A stretch of DNA of 64,000 nt from the NCBI GenBank assembly GCA_002007465.1, contig LNAC01000032.1, positions 6,788,889-6,852,888 of the forward strand. Reading direction: 5' to 3'. Below the pieces are notes generated by a model, which saw nothing but the letters and a program-made list of their open reading frames with translations, did no database searches and was not told the DNA's origin. Position numbers and translations under genes: made by a program. The DNA comes from Ailurus styani (taxonomy: Eukaryota; Chordata; Mammalia; Carnivora; Ailuridae). Of this stretch, positions 25,956-37,010 are shown piece by piece; position 1 is the first letter of the stretch, and every line of letters begins with the position of its first letter.

Positions 25956-26921
25956 TAGGCAGATGGGAGTAATTATATCGATAGGTTTCTATTACATTAA
26001 CATTTTTCAGCCTCAACCTTCACTAAGGGAAAAACTTCCAATTGGCCTAGCTAGACCCGAATATTGCAGACTGCCAAACTGTATGGGTCTCTTGGTTTTG
26101 CCTCAATCTACATCAAAAGCAGTCCCATATTATAAATGGATGTTTTTAAAAGCCATAAATAAAGAAGCTTTTTGGAAGGCAGAATGCGGTCATATGTGAA
26201 CAATGTTGTTATAGTGACTAAATTTCAAGTTATCAAGGACAGAAATGGCAACCAAGTTGTGTAAAACTGAACCACCATAATGGTGGTAGCCTGAATTCTA
26301 TGCTGAGGGTAGATTTTCTACTGCTTGAGCAAAGAGGGGGAAGAAAAAAAATATCCTCCTTATTCCTCGTTTCCTTAAGAATAGTTTTGCCTTTGACATT
26401 TTTCCCCCACGTCTTTCTGCACACCTCTTTATGTAGTCTCCAACGTCCTTACCTTTTGTCCCTAATTATAGCCCTATCCAAGCCAAGAGCAGGTATTTAG
26501 CCTTATCCCTAAAATGCTCCAGAGTAATCCCCTTCTCTCCATTACTGCAGAACAGAAAGAAGGAAAATAAGGAAAAATTGAATTTCAAGTATTGTAACAA
26601 CCAAGATTCTCCATTTTTGTATAGGTCTTTTTGTAAGATGGAGAACCTGTATCATACTGCTCTCTTATCAAGTATATATATGGTAAAGACCAATCTCATT
26701 ATTACTTAGTAGTTAACTTTTGGGATTTAATATGCATCAATGATGGGTTATCTCTGAAACTGTCCCACTTCTTCAACACCAAATAAGCCAAATTCATTAA
26801 GGTTTTTTAGATGTAGTGAAAGGTTTTAGTTTCATTCTTTTAGTGCCATGTATTAAAATCACTACTTTTGAAAAAAGTGCAATGAAAAAAATCAACAGGT
26901 ACCAAATAGTGTGTATTAAAA

Positions 26922-27103
26922 ACTGGCACAGTGAGTTAGGCATCTGACTCTTGGTTTCAGCTCAGGTCATGATCTCAAGGTCCCGAGGTCAAGCCCCACA
27001 TGGGCTCTGCAATCAGCATGGAGTCTGCTTAAAACTTTCCCCCTCTCCCCCTCCCCACTGAACACATGCACGGTCTAATAAATAAATAAATATGTAAAAA
27101 AAA
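26922..27103 (+). mobile_element. CAN-SINE, 5' shortened
   Basis: Sense element starting at 'ggcacagtgagttaggcatc', old 'gactcttggtttcag' subfamily, with AAATAAAT tail. Confidence 0.82.
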
Positions 27104-27419
27104 CAAACTAAAAGTTTCACATAGTGCCTCCATTAACTTACTTAGATGCTATATAGATCAGATCCTTCAGAACCACTATGTACAGCATTCCTATCACTCC
27201 TAACTTACAATTCTTTAATAAAAGAATTTATTAACTTACTAAAGAATTTTCAGAGATATATTTAAATAATCAAATCCAGTATTGGTAAAACAATGATCCA
27301 TTTCTGGTCTAAATCACAGTATCAGTTTCCTTTGGATTTTTTTTATAGTGTTACTGAAAGTAACAAAGATTATATTTATTGTTAGGAAGTAATACTAATT
27401 CAAAGTGCTTATTTTTTAG

Positions 27420-28065
27420 TTAAGTACTGATAAAATGGAGGCCACCTCACTGGCCTGGCCCACATGGTCACAAATCCAAATGTAAATTTGCTGGAGCTTA
27501 CAGAAAACACCTGCCAGGGAAATCTAGCATACACCAATCACAATCCTTCAACTCAGCTTTAGCTAGCTTACCTTACCCTAGAAAACAGGACCTGTTAGCC
27601 TTACAAGGAAATCCCTGACCTCCTAGCCAATCATGCTGCTACCATCTGACCGCTTCTAATGCTCTGTACAACTGGTTCCTGTCCAAAATCACCTGAGAGG
27701 GCGCCTGGGTGGCTCAGTGGGTTAAAGCCTCTGCTTTCGGCTCAGGTCATGATCTCAGCGTCCTGGGATCGAGGCCCGCATCGGGCTCTCTGCTCAGCAG
27801 GGAGCCTGCTTCCTCCTCTCCCTGTCTCTCTGCCTGCCTCTCTGCCTACTTGTAATTTCTCTCTCTGTGTAAAATAAATAAATAAAATCTTTCAAAAAAA
27901 AAACAAAAAACAAAAAAAAAAAAAAACAAAATCACCTGAGAAGAGTGTTCTACTGTTTGCTAGGTAGTATGCTCCCCCAATCCCTGGATTGTTTCCCTTC
28001 AATAAAGGACATCAAACTTGTTACTAAACTGGTTTTCTCATTTGACGCTACCTAATCCTCAAAAT
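27420..28065 (+). mobile_element. Solo-LTR-like block split by a SINE
   Basis: The block has CCAAT-type text ('caccaatcacaatcc'), a 'ttcaataaaggacatcaaac' polyadenylation region and a short downstream segment, an order like U3-R-U5 of a retroviral LTR. A CAN-SINE at 27699-27926 interrupts it. The family is not identified and no internal genes are present. Confidence 0.4.
27699..27926 (+). mobile_element. CAN-SINE inside LTR-like block
   Basis: Full sense element with a long AAAAAC-type tail between copies of CAAAATCACCTGAGA. Confidence 0.94.
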
Positions 28066-28499
28066 CCTTATATCTAGATGATTTATCCACGATTTTCAAC
28101 CTAACTTGATTTCATTTGAAATTTTAAAAAAAAGTTTTTTATCTATTTAGACCATTTGTAATTGGATATACTCTATTTCTGGCCATACTTATGAACTTCT
28201 ATTTTCAAGGAAATACAATACTACTTAAAATTAATTTTAATCACTATGTTTTATTCATGACATAAGATTGGTGAAAATATCCCCAAATTAAAAACTAATT
28301 GATAGCAAAGGTTTATTATTGTATTAAAATCTAATCTGGATTATACTGTTTGTATTGAAGGAAAAACCTGCTGGCTGTAAATTTTTCATTTTACAAGGAT
28401 GTTGTATCTCATTTATCATCAGTAATCTGAGAACGATGAGATACTGAAAATATTCAGTAATAAGCTTCAGGTTGATTTCACATTTGGTTCTAATTAACT

Positions 28500-29000
28500 T
28501 TTTTTATTTAACTCTGAGATAATTCACATACCAAAAAATTCTTTCAAAGGGTACAATTCAGAGAGTTTTACTGTATCTGTAGACTTTCGCAACCACCACC
28601 ATTATCTAATTTTAACACATTTCATCATCTCCCCCCAAACGACCCCATACTCATTTACCAATCACTTCCCATTCTCCCTGCTGCTAACTAGTCCCTGGCA
28701 GCCAGTCATCTCCTTTCTGTCTCTATGGATTTGCCTATTCTAGCCATTTCCTATAAATGGAATAAAACATGCAGCTTTTGTATCTAGGTTTCTTCACTTA
28801 GAATATTTTCAAGCTTCAAGATACATGTATCGGTATTTTATTTTGTCTTACTAACTAATACTATTCCATCATATGGGTATACCATATTTTATTACCCATT
28901 TATCAGCTGGTGGACATTTAGTTCTTTCCACTTTTTTAGCTATTACGAATAATGTTACTCTGAACAATCATGTGTACAAGTTTTTATGTGAAAATGCTCA
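28500..29000 (-). mobile_element. Old L1 3' fragment
   Basis: Reverse-oriented old L1 3' sequence with 'cctataaatggaataaaaca' and a 'ccatttatcagctggtggac' stretch, parallel to the piece at 1.6-2.6 kb. Confidence 0.6.
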
Positions 29001-30496
29001 AATTTATTTTTAGCTCAAACATTTGTGCCTGGTTCATTATGTACCAAACACCATCTTAAGGTCAAAATGATGTTCTAAGCATAAATAAAGTACAGTTTCC
29101 TAAACCACATTAACTTGTCTTGATCATAAAATGAGATTGGTTGACTTGGGTTCTAACTTACCTATTCCAAGCAGCATCGACACAGATTCCAAATATAAAA
29201 TCTGGACCACAGCATTTACAATTTAATTAAAAACTAATAAAATGGCATACAGTGTGTTAGAGCCAGTATCCTTAGCATTATAAAATTCTATGACAAAGTT
29301 ACAAAGACCTCAAAATATAGACTCAATAAAACCTAAGTATACGTATCAATCTGTTAACTGTATTTACTCACAAGTACATTTTAATTTACCGTGGTACTCA
29401 GGTTTTTATACTTATGTGGCTTCACTGATACATTCATATAACATTAGGGCTTTGACATACTTTCATTAGTTATTACTTAATTCATTGCCACTTTTATACT
29501 AATTTTCTTGATCCTTTATATTTTTCTTGTTTTACATCAATTACATGAAATCAAGATCTGATCTACCACAATTAGAAAGTTTTTGAGACTTCAATATTCA
29601 CTAAGAGAGATTCTTTAAAGCTCATCTTTTCAACAATTTTGCGTCTGTATTAATTTTTGAATGTCAATGTTTCTTTCATATATAAAACCTTTTTAGTCCT
29701 TTATAAGACTGTAACATAAAAAACATCTTTTTATCAGATGGAGACGTTTCAACCACTGTAATTCAAATAGTCAAATGAATGAAAGTCAGTTTTAACCTTA
29801 CTTGAAATTGTAAAGTCAGTTCTAACACTAGATATGTAAACAGTGTTTTAAATTTTCAGCTAATCCTAGGCTGCCCTAAAGCATCAAAATACTTCTAGGC
29901 CACGTTCCTTTTAATTTTACCCCTAACAAAATTGAGTAAAATTGTAAAGTTTGCTAGTGTAACTACAAGCAAACAAACAGAAGATCTAATCAACCAATAA
30001 ATTCACTTCATTGCCAAATAAAAATTTGGGATTACACAATCACTTGTCTCCAGGAATATATAATCTAGACTTCCATATATTAGCATTTATTTATATGTCA
30101 TCATTTCTTGTATACAACCTTGACAGTGGCCAACATAAAAATATAGTGGCACCATTATAAAACAAAGGTTTAATTTCAGATGAGAAAGTATGCCTCTAGG
30201 GCAGGGAAAGCCATAAGTAGATTTTTCTAAGCAAAACTCCATTGCAACAAAAACCTCTACAAAACAATTTTCCAGCCCCAAACGGTTGTCCACTTATTTA
30301 AAGCTGGTGTTGGACACCATAAGCAATACTGCTACAAAGGAAGAATTTAAAAAAATTCCTTTCAGGCACTGGGTAGAATTCTACTTGTAATACTAAGAAA
30401 TGCATAAGTAATTTAAGCAGCAAATATGTGCTTGTTGCACTATTAGGCAAATTAATATTGGCTAACAGTCAAAGGACTAAAGAATCATCAAACAGC

Positions 30497-30650
30497 TTAC
30501 TGGCTGAGTGTGAGCTTTGAGGTCAGGCTGCCTAGGTTTAAATCCTGACTACTAGATAATAATTTTAAGACCTTGAGTGTTTCATCTATATAATAGAGAT
30601 TTGATAATGAATTAAAAGATCCCACTCATAGTACTTCAAATAATGATTAT
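30497..30650 (+). mobile_element. MIR SINE relic
   Basis: 'gtcaggctgcctaggtttaa' then 'atcctgactac' is the tRNA-derived MIR head in sense orientation. Confidence 0.6.
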
Positions 30651-30683
30651 TAACACTCACTAAGAAATTTATACAGTATTTTA

Positions 30684-30885
30684 GGGTGCCTGGGTGGCTC
30701 AGTGGGTTAAAGCCTCTGCTTTCGGCTTAGGTCATGATCTCAGCATCCTGAGATCGAGGCCCGCATCGGGCTCTCTGCTGGGCGGGGAGCCTGCTTCCTC
30801 CTCTCCCTGTCTCTCTGCCTGCCTCTCTGCCTACTTGTAATCTCTCTCTCTCTGTGTCAAATAAATAAATAAAATCTTTAAAAAA
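30684..30885 (+). mobile_element. CAN-SINE, young, long TSD
   Basis: Full sense element flanked by a perfect 22-bp direct repeat (30662-30683 and 30886-30907). Confidence 0.96.
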
Positions 30886-31469
30886 AAGAAATTTATACAG
30901 TATTTTAATTTCATCTTCGGCTATTACTTTCCTTTTGCAGTTCTTCCACCACATCGTATTTGCAAAGGCATGTGATAAATAAGAATGATATAGTAAAATC
31001 TAAGTTACCAGATGTTTGAAAAATAAGTCATCTGGATAATAAAGCCTTCTATAGGGTATGTTTACAGGTATAGTTTAAAAAAAAATTAATGAATGGAATA
31101 AAACTATTTCCTAAAACTATTATGTACTTCCATGCATTCTTAATGAGACTATACCTGGTAGTAAACTTTTTTTAATGAATCACTGTTATGAACATAAATT
31201 ATAACTATATGTTAAAATTTCACATAATCTACTGAAGCGTTTAGATTAGGGTAATACAAATTGCCTTATCTGGGACTTTTCTTTAAGTACCTTCTGGATA
31301 TTATGAGTTCCCTTTGGGTAGATAGGAATGTTTCCTACCACTCTTGTAACCTTAGCTTCTGAAAGAACAAAACAGAGGGAGAAATAAGTCAAAGAAAACT
31401 AGGTTCAGAGAACACTGAAAGTAGAAATATAAAACATCCTACTCTCCTACTTTCTAAATTAAAAGACAG

Positions 31470-31680
31470 TATGAAACTCCACTCGTTAAATACCCTGAAG
31501 TTAGCTGCCTGGATTCAAATTCTACTTCTGCTACTTACTAGCTATGTGATCCTGGGATTAGTAACTTAATCTCCCTGTGCATCAGTTTCTTTATTTGTAA
31601 AAGGAGGTTAATAAGCATAGTACCTGACACAAGACAAGTGTTGCATAAACATATCTATATTTATGATTATTCTTACATAG
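31470..31680 (+). mobile_element. MIR SINE relic
   Basis: 'tgcctggattcaaattctac', 'cttactagctatgtgatcct' and 'catcagtttctttatttgta' give a clear MIR path in sense orientation. Confidence 0.65.
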
Positions 31681-31729
31681 GTTTCACATTATAGCCAGTT
31701 AATGTCTGACTGGTTACATTAATAACTTA

Positions 31730-31925
31730 GGTTTATACAACATTGTAGTCTACAGTACCCTTTCACATACATTATGACATCTGAACCATACCATGACCCT
31801 GTGAAAAAGGACAGCTATTATTATATATATTTCAGTGTAGGAAGAAACTAAGATGGTAAGTAACCACACAGTATCACACAAATGAGAATAGAGCAAGAAC
31901 TCAAACCTGGATTTCACCCTCCACC
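31730..31925 (-). mobile_element. MIR-like relic, reverse
   Basis: The order of a 'catgaccctgtgaaaaagg' segment, a TATTATTAT run and 'gcaagaactcaaacctgg' is that of MIR in reverse. It is diverged. Confidence 0.5.
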
Positions 31926-32044
31926 CCAACTGCCTAATTCTGTGTTTCTACTATGTTAGACTGGTTAAAACAGAAAACAATTATTATTTGGGGAGAAGAG
32001 AAATAGGCTATGTGGTGAGCATTTTAGTGCTCTGCTACTTACAG

Positions 32045-32205
32045 GACTGTCTTCTGACCAGAATAATCTGCAGCACTTGGGAGTTTGTTAAAACTGTAGA
32101 ATCTCATGTTCCACCAAGGCTTACTAAATCAAAAGCTGCATTCTGAACAAAAATCCTTAGGTGATTCACATAGATACCAGTTTGAGAAGCCCTGTTTCAC
32201 TAATT
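32045..32205 (+). mobile_element. MER5-like DNA transposon relic
   Basis: 'cagaataatctgcagcactt' and the end 'accagtttgagaagccctg' resemble MER5A in the same layout as the copy at 4.3 kb. Confidence 0.5.
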
Positions 32206-32459
32206 GCTCTATGACACTCATTCTGGTCATGAGCCCATCCATCACAGACCTATTTTAGTTATTAGGTAATACTTTATTGTAACAAGAAAGACCTTGCTGC
32301 TTTTTTTTTTAAGTATATTTTAAAAACAAGTTTGTATTTCTATTTAATTCTCTTAAATATCTACTTCGTTAAGTTAAAAAGGAATGTTAGAAAACTTTAA
32401 ACAAGTCTGTGCTTACCTTTATCCCTTTTTTTTACTTTTGCCGCTCTTTATTCCTTTTA

Positions 32460-32670
32460 TTTATTTATTATTTTTTTTAAAGATTTTATTTATTTATTTG
32501 ACACAGAGAGAGAGATCACGAGTAGGCAGAGAGGCAGGCAGAGAGACAAGGAGAGGAGGAAGCAGGCTCCCCGCTGAGCAGAGAGCCCGATGCGGGCCTC
32601 GATCCCAGGACGCTGAGATCATGACCTGAGCCGAAAGCAGAGGCTTTAACCCACTGAGCCACCCAGGCGC
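32460..32670 (-). mobile_element. CAN-SINE, young
   Basis: Full reversed element between copies of CCGCTCTTTATTCCTTTTA. It is the last SINE before the promoter. Confidence 0.95.
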
Positions 32671-33576
32671 CCGCTCTTTATTCCTTTTAAAAATTAATGT
32701 CGTACTGCCCTTTGCCTGAAGGATACACTAGAGAGCAAAACCACCCTCTCCATATTTTACACCCAGCAGATTAAAACAGGCCAATTCTGTCCTATTTCTG
32801 CCTCCCCCCCCCGGTTTTTTCAGTTAAGAAGTAAGTTTCTCTGACCCAAAACTCTGATCTCTTGAGTTTTGCAATTTTGTCGATCTAGAAAAGAAAACAG
32901 AGCAAAAGGAAGAAAAAGATATTTAGCCTATTCCCGTACCTCAATCTTGGCGGACGGTGACAGGCAAAAAAACAGCCCGTCCCTATCTCCCCATCTTTCA
33001 TGTTAATTCATAGCTGCATTTGATTTCTAGCCTGCTGTAATCCTGGAAAGGGCTAAACGGGCCCACTCTTTTCAGTACCGACCCTCTAGGTCAGAAATGC
33101 GCTATATTTCGGCACGTGAAAGCGCTCATCAGCGGTCCACCGGGTTCTATTTAAAATGACTCTTCCCATTTTGAGGGGTGCCTCCTCCCACTTATTAACC
33201 AGCCTACACGGGCAGGCGAGTTAAAACCGCTCACCTGCTTCACCGAAAACTTCAAAAGCCTGGATCAACCTGGACTAAAGGTATCTAGTAATTAGACCCT
33301 GGTACCTCCCACCGCACATTCCTGATTGGGCGCGTGAAAGACGGATGTGTCGGCGCGCGCTCTAACCAGTCCGGGGAATTCCATTTCCTCTCCCTCCCAC
33401 CAGCACAAGCATTCAGGGGCGGTGCTTCCAGGAGACGGCCCGCCCCAACTCGAGCCGGTGCGTAATGCAATCTCGCGCGAATTTGTGGTTTGGGGGCGGG
33501 CCGCCATCAGGAAGAGCGCACAAAACTGCCCTTAAGTCATTGCAGAGCTATAACTCCTGTTAGCCAGCCACGAGGT

Positions 33577-33586
33577 TCTCGCGAGA
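33577..33586. promoter_or_regulatory. TCTCGCGAGA palindromic promoter element
   Basis: A perfect 10-bp palindrome matching the CGCG core-promoter element known to bind BANP and reported for ZBTB33. It lies about 400 bp upstream of the inferred first exon within the CpG island. The sequence match is exact; occupancy is inferred. Confidence 0.6.
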
Positions 33587-33984
33587 TCCGCCGCCTCAAT
33601 ACCAAGTGAGGAAATTGGGGGACGCTGCTGGGAGGGGCGTGGGTTTCGACCGCGCAGCTGCCGCTTCCATTACCTTCCTCCCATGGTCTCCTTCCGGTTC
33701 TCGATGCTTCTCTGAGTCTGAGGGTTTCCGTCGCTCGTCCACCCTTCCCCCCCAGCCCATGACCCGCCTCCGGCCCCCGCCCTCCCAGTCCAATCTCCGA
33801 TCTGTTTAGTAAGAAGGTGCTGTTCCGAAAAGAAGGAAAAGGGGGTAGCACAGATAACCTCGGCCCTGGACGTAGGAAGTAAACCGTCCCCCTTCACCCT
33901 TAGATTCGCCCTGTGCTCGCGACGGCGGCGTTGGCGGACTGATACGCGACGGTGAAGAGGCAGGAGGAGGGGGGAGGGGCGGAG

Positions 33985-34185
33985 CGTGGCAGCTGGCAGT
34001 AGTTCCGTCAGAGCGGACATCTTGTGGCTGTGTCGTGCGCGTGAGCCCCGTAGGGCCGGGGAGGCACCAGCTGCCGCGCGGGGAGGAGGCCGAGGCCGCA
34101 GCTTGAGGGAGGCCCCGGCCCCTCTGTACGCGTGGGTGTGGACGGCTAGGGGAAGGGAAGGGGGGCCGGCCCACTGGCCGGCCGG
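33985..34185 (+). other. UBE2D3: Putative non-coding first exon of UBE2D3
   Basis: The GC-rich block ends in a good donor, CCGG|GTAAGA, at 34185/34186. It begins near a GC box and a YY1-like ACATCTTG that often overlaps start sites of TATA-less genes. It would supply the 5' UTR and splice to the exon containing the start codon. The start is approximate, and other upstream first exons could exist. Confidence 0.45.
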
Positions 34186-34234
34186 GTAAGAGGGGAAATA
34201 CAGGCCTGGGGTGGCTTGAAGTGACCAGCCTGTT

Positions 34235-34251
34235 GGGTGGGGTAGGGTGGG
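34235..34251 (+). promoter_or_regulatory. G-quadruplex motif just inside the first intron
   Basis: Four G-runs separated by one or two bases (GGGTGGGGTAGGGTGGG) on the sense strand, about 50 bp after the inferred first donor. Such motifs are common just downstream of CpG-island start sites. Folding is predicted from pattern only. Confidence 0.5.
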
Positions 34252-34559
34252 AAGGCTGGGGAAGCCAGGGCCTCTCCTGTTTAAGGGGGTGGGGGAATGG
34301 GCGCGTCCTCGCGCCTAAGCCGGAGCCTCAGGGGCAGCACGGGCGCGTGGTGGCGGTGTCTGGGCGGGCGCGTGCGGGAGCGCGCTGGAAGGCGGAGTGT
34401 ACGGTGGCGTCAGGGGCCGACACAGAATAGCTTTAGTTGCGGGGACACCAATACACATCAAGTCTGTTATTTCCTTCTCCTCCCTGGCCGCACCTTTGAG
34501 CAGAAACCGAAAGAAGCCCGGCGTCAGTCCGGAGTCTCCTGTTTCCCCCTCCCCCCTAG

Positions 34560-35034
34560 CCTTTCTTTGCCCTAGTGACGCCGGCATAGCGCCGACTAGG
34601 CCCCGGCTCCTCCTCTGCTGGGCTCCGGACCCTGCCCCGCACCCACCCCTTTCTCCTACGCTTCTTCCTCTCCCACCCGGGTCTCTTCCTTTCGAGAGGC
34701 CGGGAAGTCAAACTTGTAGCCGCCCCTCCGCTCTTCCCGTCACCCTCGTCTCCTCTTCGGGCCGAAGCACGTAATAGAGGCTGTTGGTGGCTTTGCCACG
34801 CCACCCCACCCACCCCGGATCGCGACCGTTTTAAGGGACCTGGATTCATCAGGGTCTCTCCGGGGCCCGGGCGAGTGCTGATCTGCTCCGTTTTTGCAAA
34901 AGGCGCCTGTGTCTGGCAGAGCCGGTGTGAGACGAAGAGACAATCCTTCCCTGCCGCCCGGATAATCAAGAGTTTTGGCCGGACCTTGGAGCACACACCG
35001 AGAGAGTGAGGAGCCAAGACGAGAAGCACAGACT
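34560..35034 (+). other. UBE2D3: Likely 5' UTR portion of the start-codon exon
   Basis: A strong pyrimidine tract ending ccccctag at 34559 is the best acceptor upstream of the ATG. A second candidate AG lies at 34575, and weaker ones lie nearer the ATG. The stretch up to 35034 would be untranslated. The true acceptor cannot be chosen without transcripts, so the left edge is tentative. Confidence 0.4.
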
Positions 35035-35058
35035 ATGGCGCTGAAACGGATTAATAAG
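35035..35058 (+). CDS. UBE2D3: UBE2D3 coding exon 1 (residues 1-8)
   Basis: This exon holds the start codon and first eight residues (MALKRINK) of ubiquitin-conjugating enzyme E2 D3. Asn at position 7 separates D3 from D2, which I recall as having His there. The start is fixed by the known family N-terminus and lies in the 3' part of a CpG island. The exon ends in phase 0 at AAG followed by donor gtaacc. The protein takes activated ubiquitin from E1 as a thioester and passes it to substrates with RING or HECT E3 ligases in cytosol and nucleus. The N-terminal helix encoded here is part of the surface that meets E1 and E3. The next coding exon is 13.3 kb downstream. Confidence 0.98.
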
Positions 35059-35998
35059 GTAACCCGTGGGGCTGAAGGGAATGGGGTCGTGGGAGAAAAG
35101 GAAGGCTCAGTTTCGGAGGGAAGCGTGGGGGTGGGGAGGAAGTATAATTATGAGAACGTCTCTCCTTGGGTCACTTCTGTTGGGGGATGGGAAACGCAGA
35201 TGTACTTTAAAGAAATGAGGCTTGAAGCTAGCAACAGAACACTTGGGGCAAATGAGGTGTTCTCTTGAGTGTGTTTCAGTGGAATCGGTGCAAATTAGGG
35301 GTGGGAGAGAGTGATTTCAGGCGCTTCGGTTCTGCTTCTAAAAGATTTAGTCTTGTTTGAGGGTCAAATTTGCCGAGAACGCTCCAGCAGATGTCATGGC
35401 GCTCCTTATTCTCGGTGCTTAAAAACTTCAGTTGTAAGAGCAGGGCTCTTGGGTTTTCTAGGGGGAAGAATCATAAGAAACTCGTAGGGGAGAAGATCAT
35501 TGAAATTTGTCGGGTCCCGAACTTTAATTGGGGGTCGGTGTAGAAATCTCTTGGCGGCTGAAGAGTAGTGAATGAGCCTAGTCAAACTTCATCGACTCTG
35601 GGCAGGTTACACAAGAATACATGGGGTTGGGAGGAGATGGCCTGACACTATCTTACCACTTCCTGTGTTTTGTAGTTGAGACTTCTCACCCGAAGGTATT
35701 TATCAGAGGGACACTGGGAACTGATGTAAAAGGCTTCTGGAAGCTCTCTTCTTTGGGGGGGGGGAACTAGGGGTGTGATAGCAGTAAGGGAAGGTTCGGT
35801 GTACCTATTTTTGCCTCAGCTCATGTAATAACACTCTCGGAGAAGATTGTTTCGCTACTTAAAACGTGGTTTGATACTAAACTATCGATAGAAGTTGAAA
35901 AATAGGATTTTTCGAGGCTCGGAGTAGGGGGGTGAGCGGAACCTCCACCTCCGGTGGTTTAGTCTCGTTTTCTTGCTCTAACTTCTATCCCGCATTTT

Positions 35999-36009
35999 AA
36001 GATGGCGGC
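35999..36009 (+). promoter_or_regulatory. YY1 consensus AAGATGGCGGC in intron
   Basis: An exact match to the extended YY1 consensus, about 0.95 kb downstream of the start codon in an otherwise AT-rich intron. It may mark an internal enhancer or a minor start site. The match is direct; the role is inferred. Confidence 0.5.
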
Positions 36010-36897
36010 TGCTTTAACTGGTTCAGGCTTTTTCCGGCATCTCCTTTCGTAATAGTATGAAATAATATTCTTTGTTAAATGTTAACTTTGACATCACATT
36101 GTACACACACAGCTCTTAAGACGTCCTGCTGAAGACTTTATATTCAAGCTCTGAGACTGTATTTCCCTTTTTTGTAACTTGTGTATGTGTGGTGTGTTTG
36201 GTTCTTGCACAATCGAGGAGGGTGGAGTATTTACAGCTAACTTGAAAAAAATGTCATGGAATAAATTCAGCCTTGCTAAAACTAGGAGACAGAGAAGGTT
36301 GTGGGTTAGAAACTTCGGTTTGGATGGATTACTTTTTAAGAAGGGGTTCTACGTGGAAGGAATGGAAAGTAGACCTGATGCTGCCTAATTTTGTTTAATA
36401 CATGTAACTTTGGAGTGTATTTGACCAAACTGGTATTATGAAAGATGATGGTTCAGATCTTCATGCAATGTATTGAGGCTGAAATCTTGGAATTTTTATT
36501 TAGTCCATCATTGCATTGTCATTGTGCGTTTATGTGAAATATAAATTTAAATCTTTGTTTTTGAAAAAATGGAAAAGGAGAAGAAAAAATTTTTAGGAGT
36601 TAAGATTTAAAGTCGAAAGGATTAAGCATCTCTGACCACTTTTAAGGCCAGCAGTACATTGAAGAAGCATAGTCCTATTTTACAGCATAGTTAATACAAA
36701 GAATATAACATTTAGTGCAAATCAAAATTTTTATATCTGAGAATTAGTTCTGGTTGCTGAGATGTGGAATAATACCAGATCCATAGCTTTTTCTGCGTGT
36801 GAAACTGAACACTTAAAAGGAAGGTCTCATTGATTTTTTTTCTTTTACAGGTGATATCCAGCTGCTGTGACACCACTTAGTGATTTAAAAGCTCTAG

Positions 36898-37010
36898 AGA
36901 GGCAGTATAATAGTTAAGAATGTGAACTTTGGGGTAGGAGTGCTCCGGTTAGAGTTCTAGGAGTGGGCAAGTTATTTGTATGCCTCTCTCAAACAAATAC
37001 TTGTTATGTA
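36898..37010 (+). mobile_element. MIR relic in first large intron
   Basis: 'ggcagtataatagttaagaa' then 'tgtgaactttgg' is the MIR head in sense orientation. The following 'gagtgcctagtatgttctag' at about 37.02 kb may belong to a separate ancient repeat. Confidence 0.55.

Larger units (their letters stand above)
1..33299. other. Gene-free, repeat-rich upstream region
   Basis: No exon, CpG island or conserved protein could be supported here. Open frames are short and most lie in SINEs or L1 remains. Stretches longer than 300 bases in which I see nothing recognisable include 427-756, 2561-3480, 3718-4277, 4430-5490, 5700-6337, 6538-7140, 13450-14720, 15720-16430, 21600-22212, 22946-23846, 24051-24715, 25960-26920, 29000-30495 and 32690-33299. 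Parts of 3.0-6.3 kb have the texture of old LTR-element internal sequence, but I could not assign them. Confidence 0.6.
33300..35110 (+). promoter_or_regulatory. UBE2D3: CpG-island promoter of UBE2D3
   Basis: This is the only stretch in the window that is GC-rich with frequent CG dinucleotides. No TATA box is apparent. It carries GC boxes (33492-33500 and 33976-33982), a reverse CCAAT element CTGATTGG (33322-33329), an ETS-type site in reverse (CTTCCGGT, 33691-33698), a perfect TCTCGCGAGA palindrome (33577-33586) and an ACATCTTG YY1-like core (34018-34025). This is typical of a housekeeping promoter. Short open frames on both strands here are a by-product of GC content. A divergent antisense transcript is possible but not shown. 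Confidence 0.85.

Noticed and set aside
27659..27877. Open frames of 60-90 codons recurring at many places (for example 11498-11683, 22281-22496, 27659-27877, 43720-43920, 58270-58485) with related protein text.
   Set aside because: They are translations of CAN-SINE bodies; the shared 'protein' is the shared repeat, not a gene family.
1..33299. Coding exons of the neighbouring gene that lies head-to-head with UBE2D3 in human (CISD2, from memory).
   Set aside because: No second CpG island or CISD2 protein text was found; it may lie beyond the left edge.
33537..34774. Several overlapping open frames of 65-157 codons on both strands in 33.3-35.0 kb.
   Set aside because: They arise because stop codons are rare in CpG-island DNA; no recognisable domain and overlapping frames on both strands.
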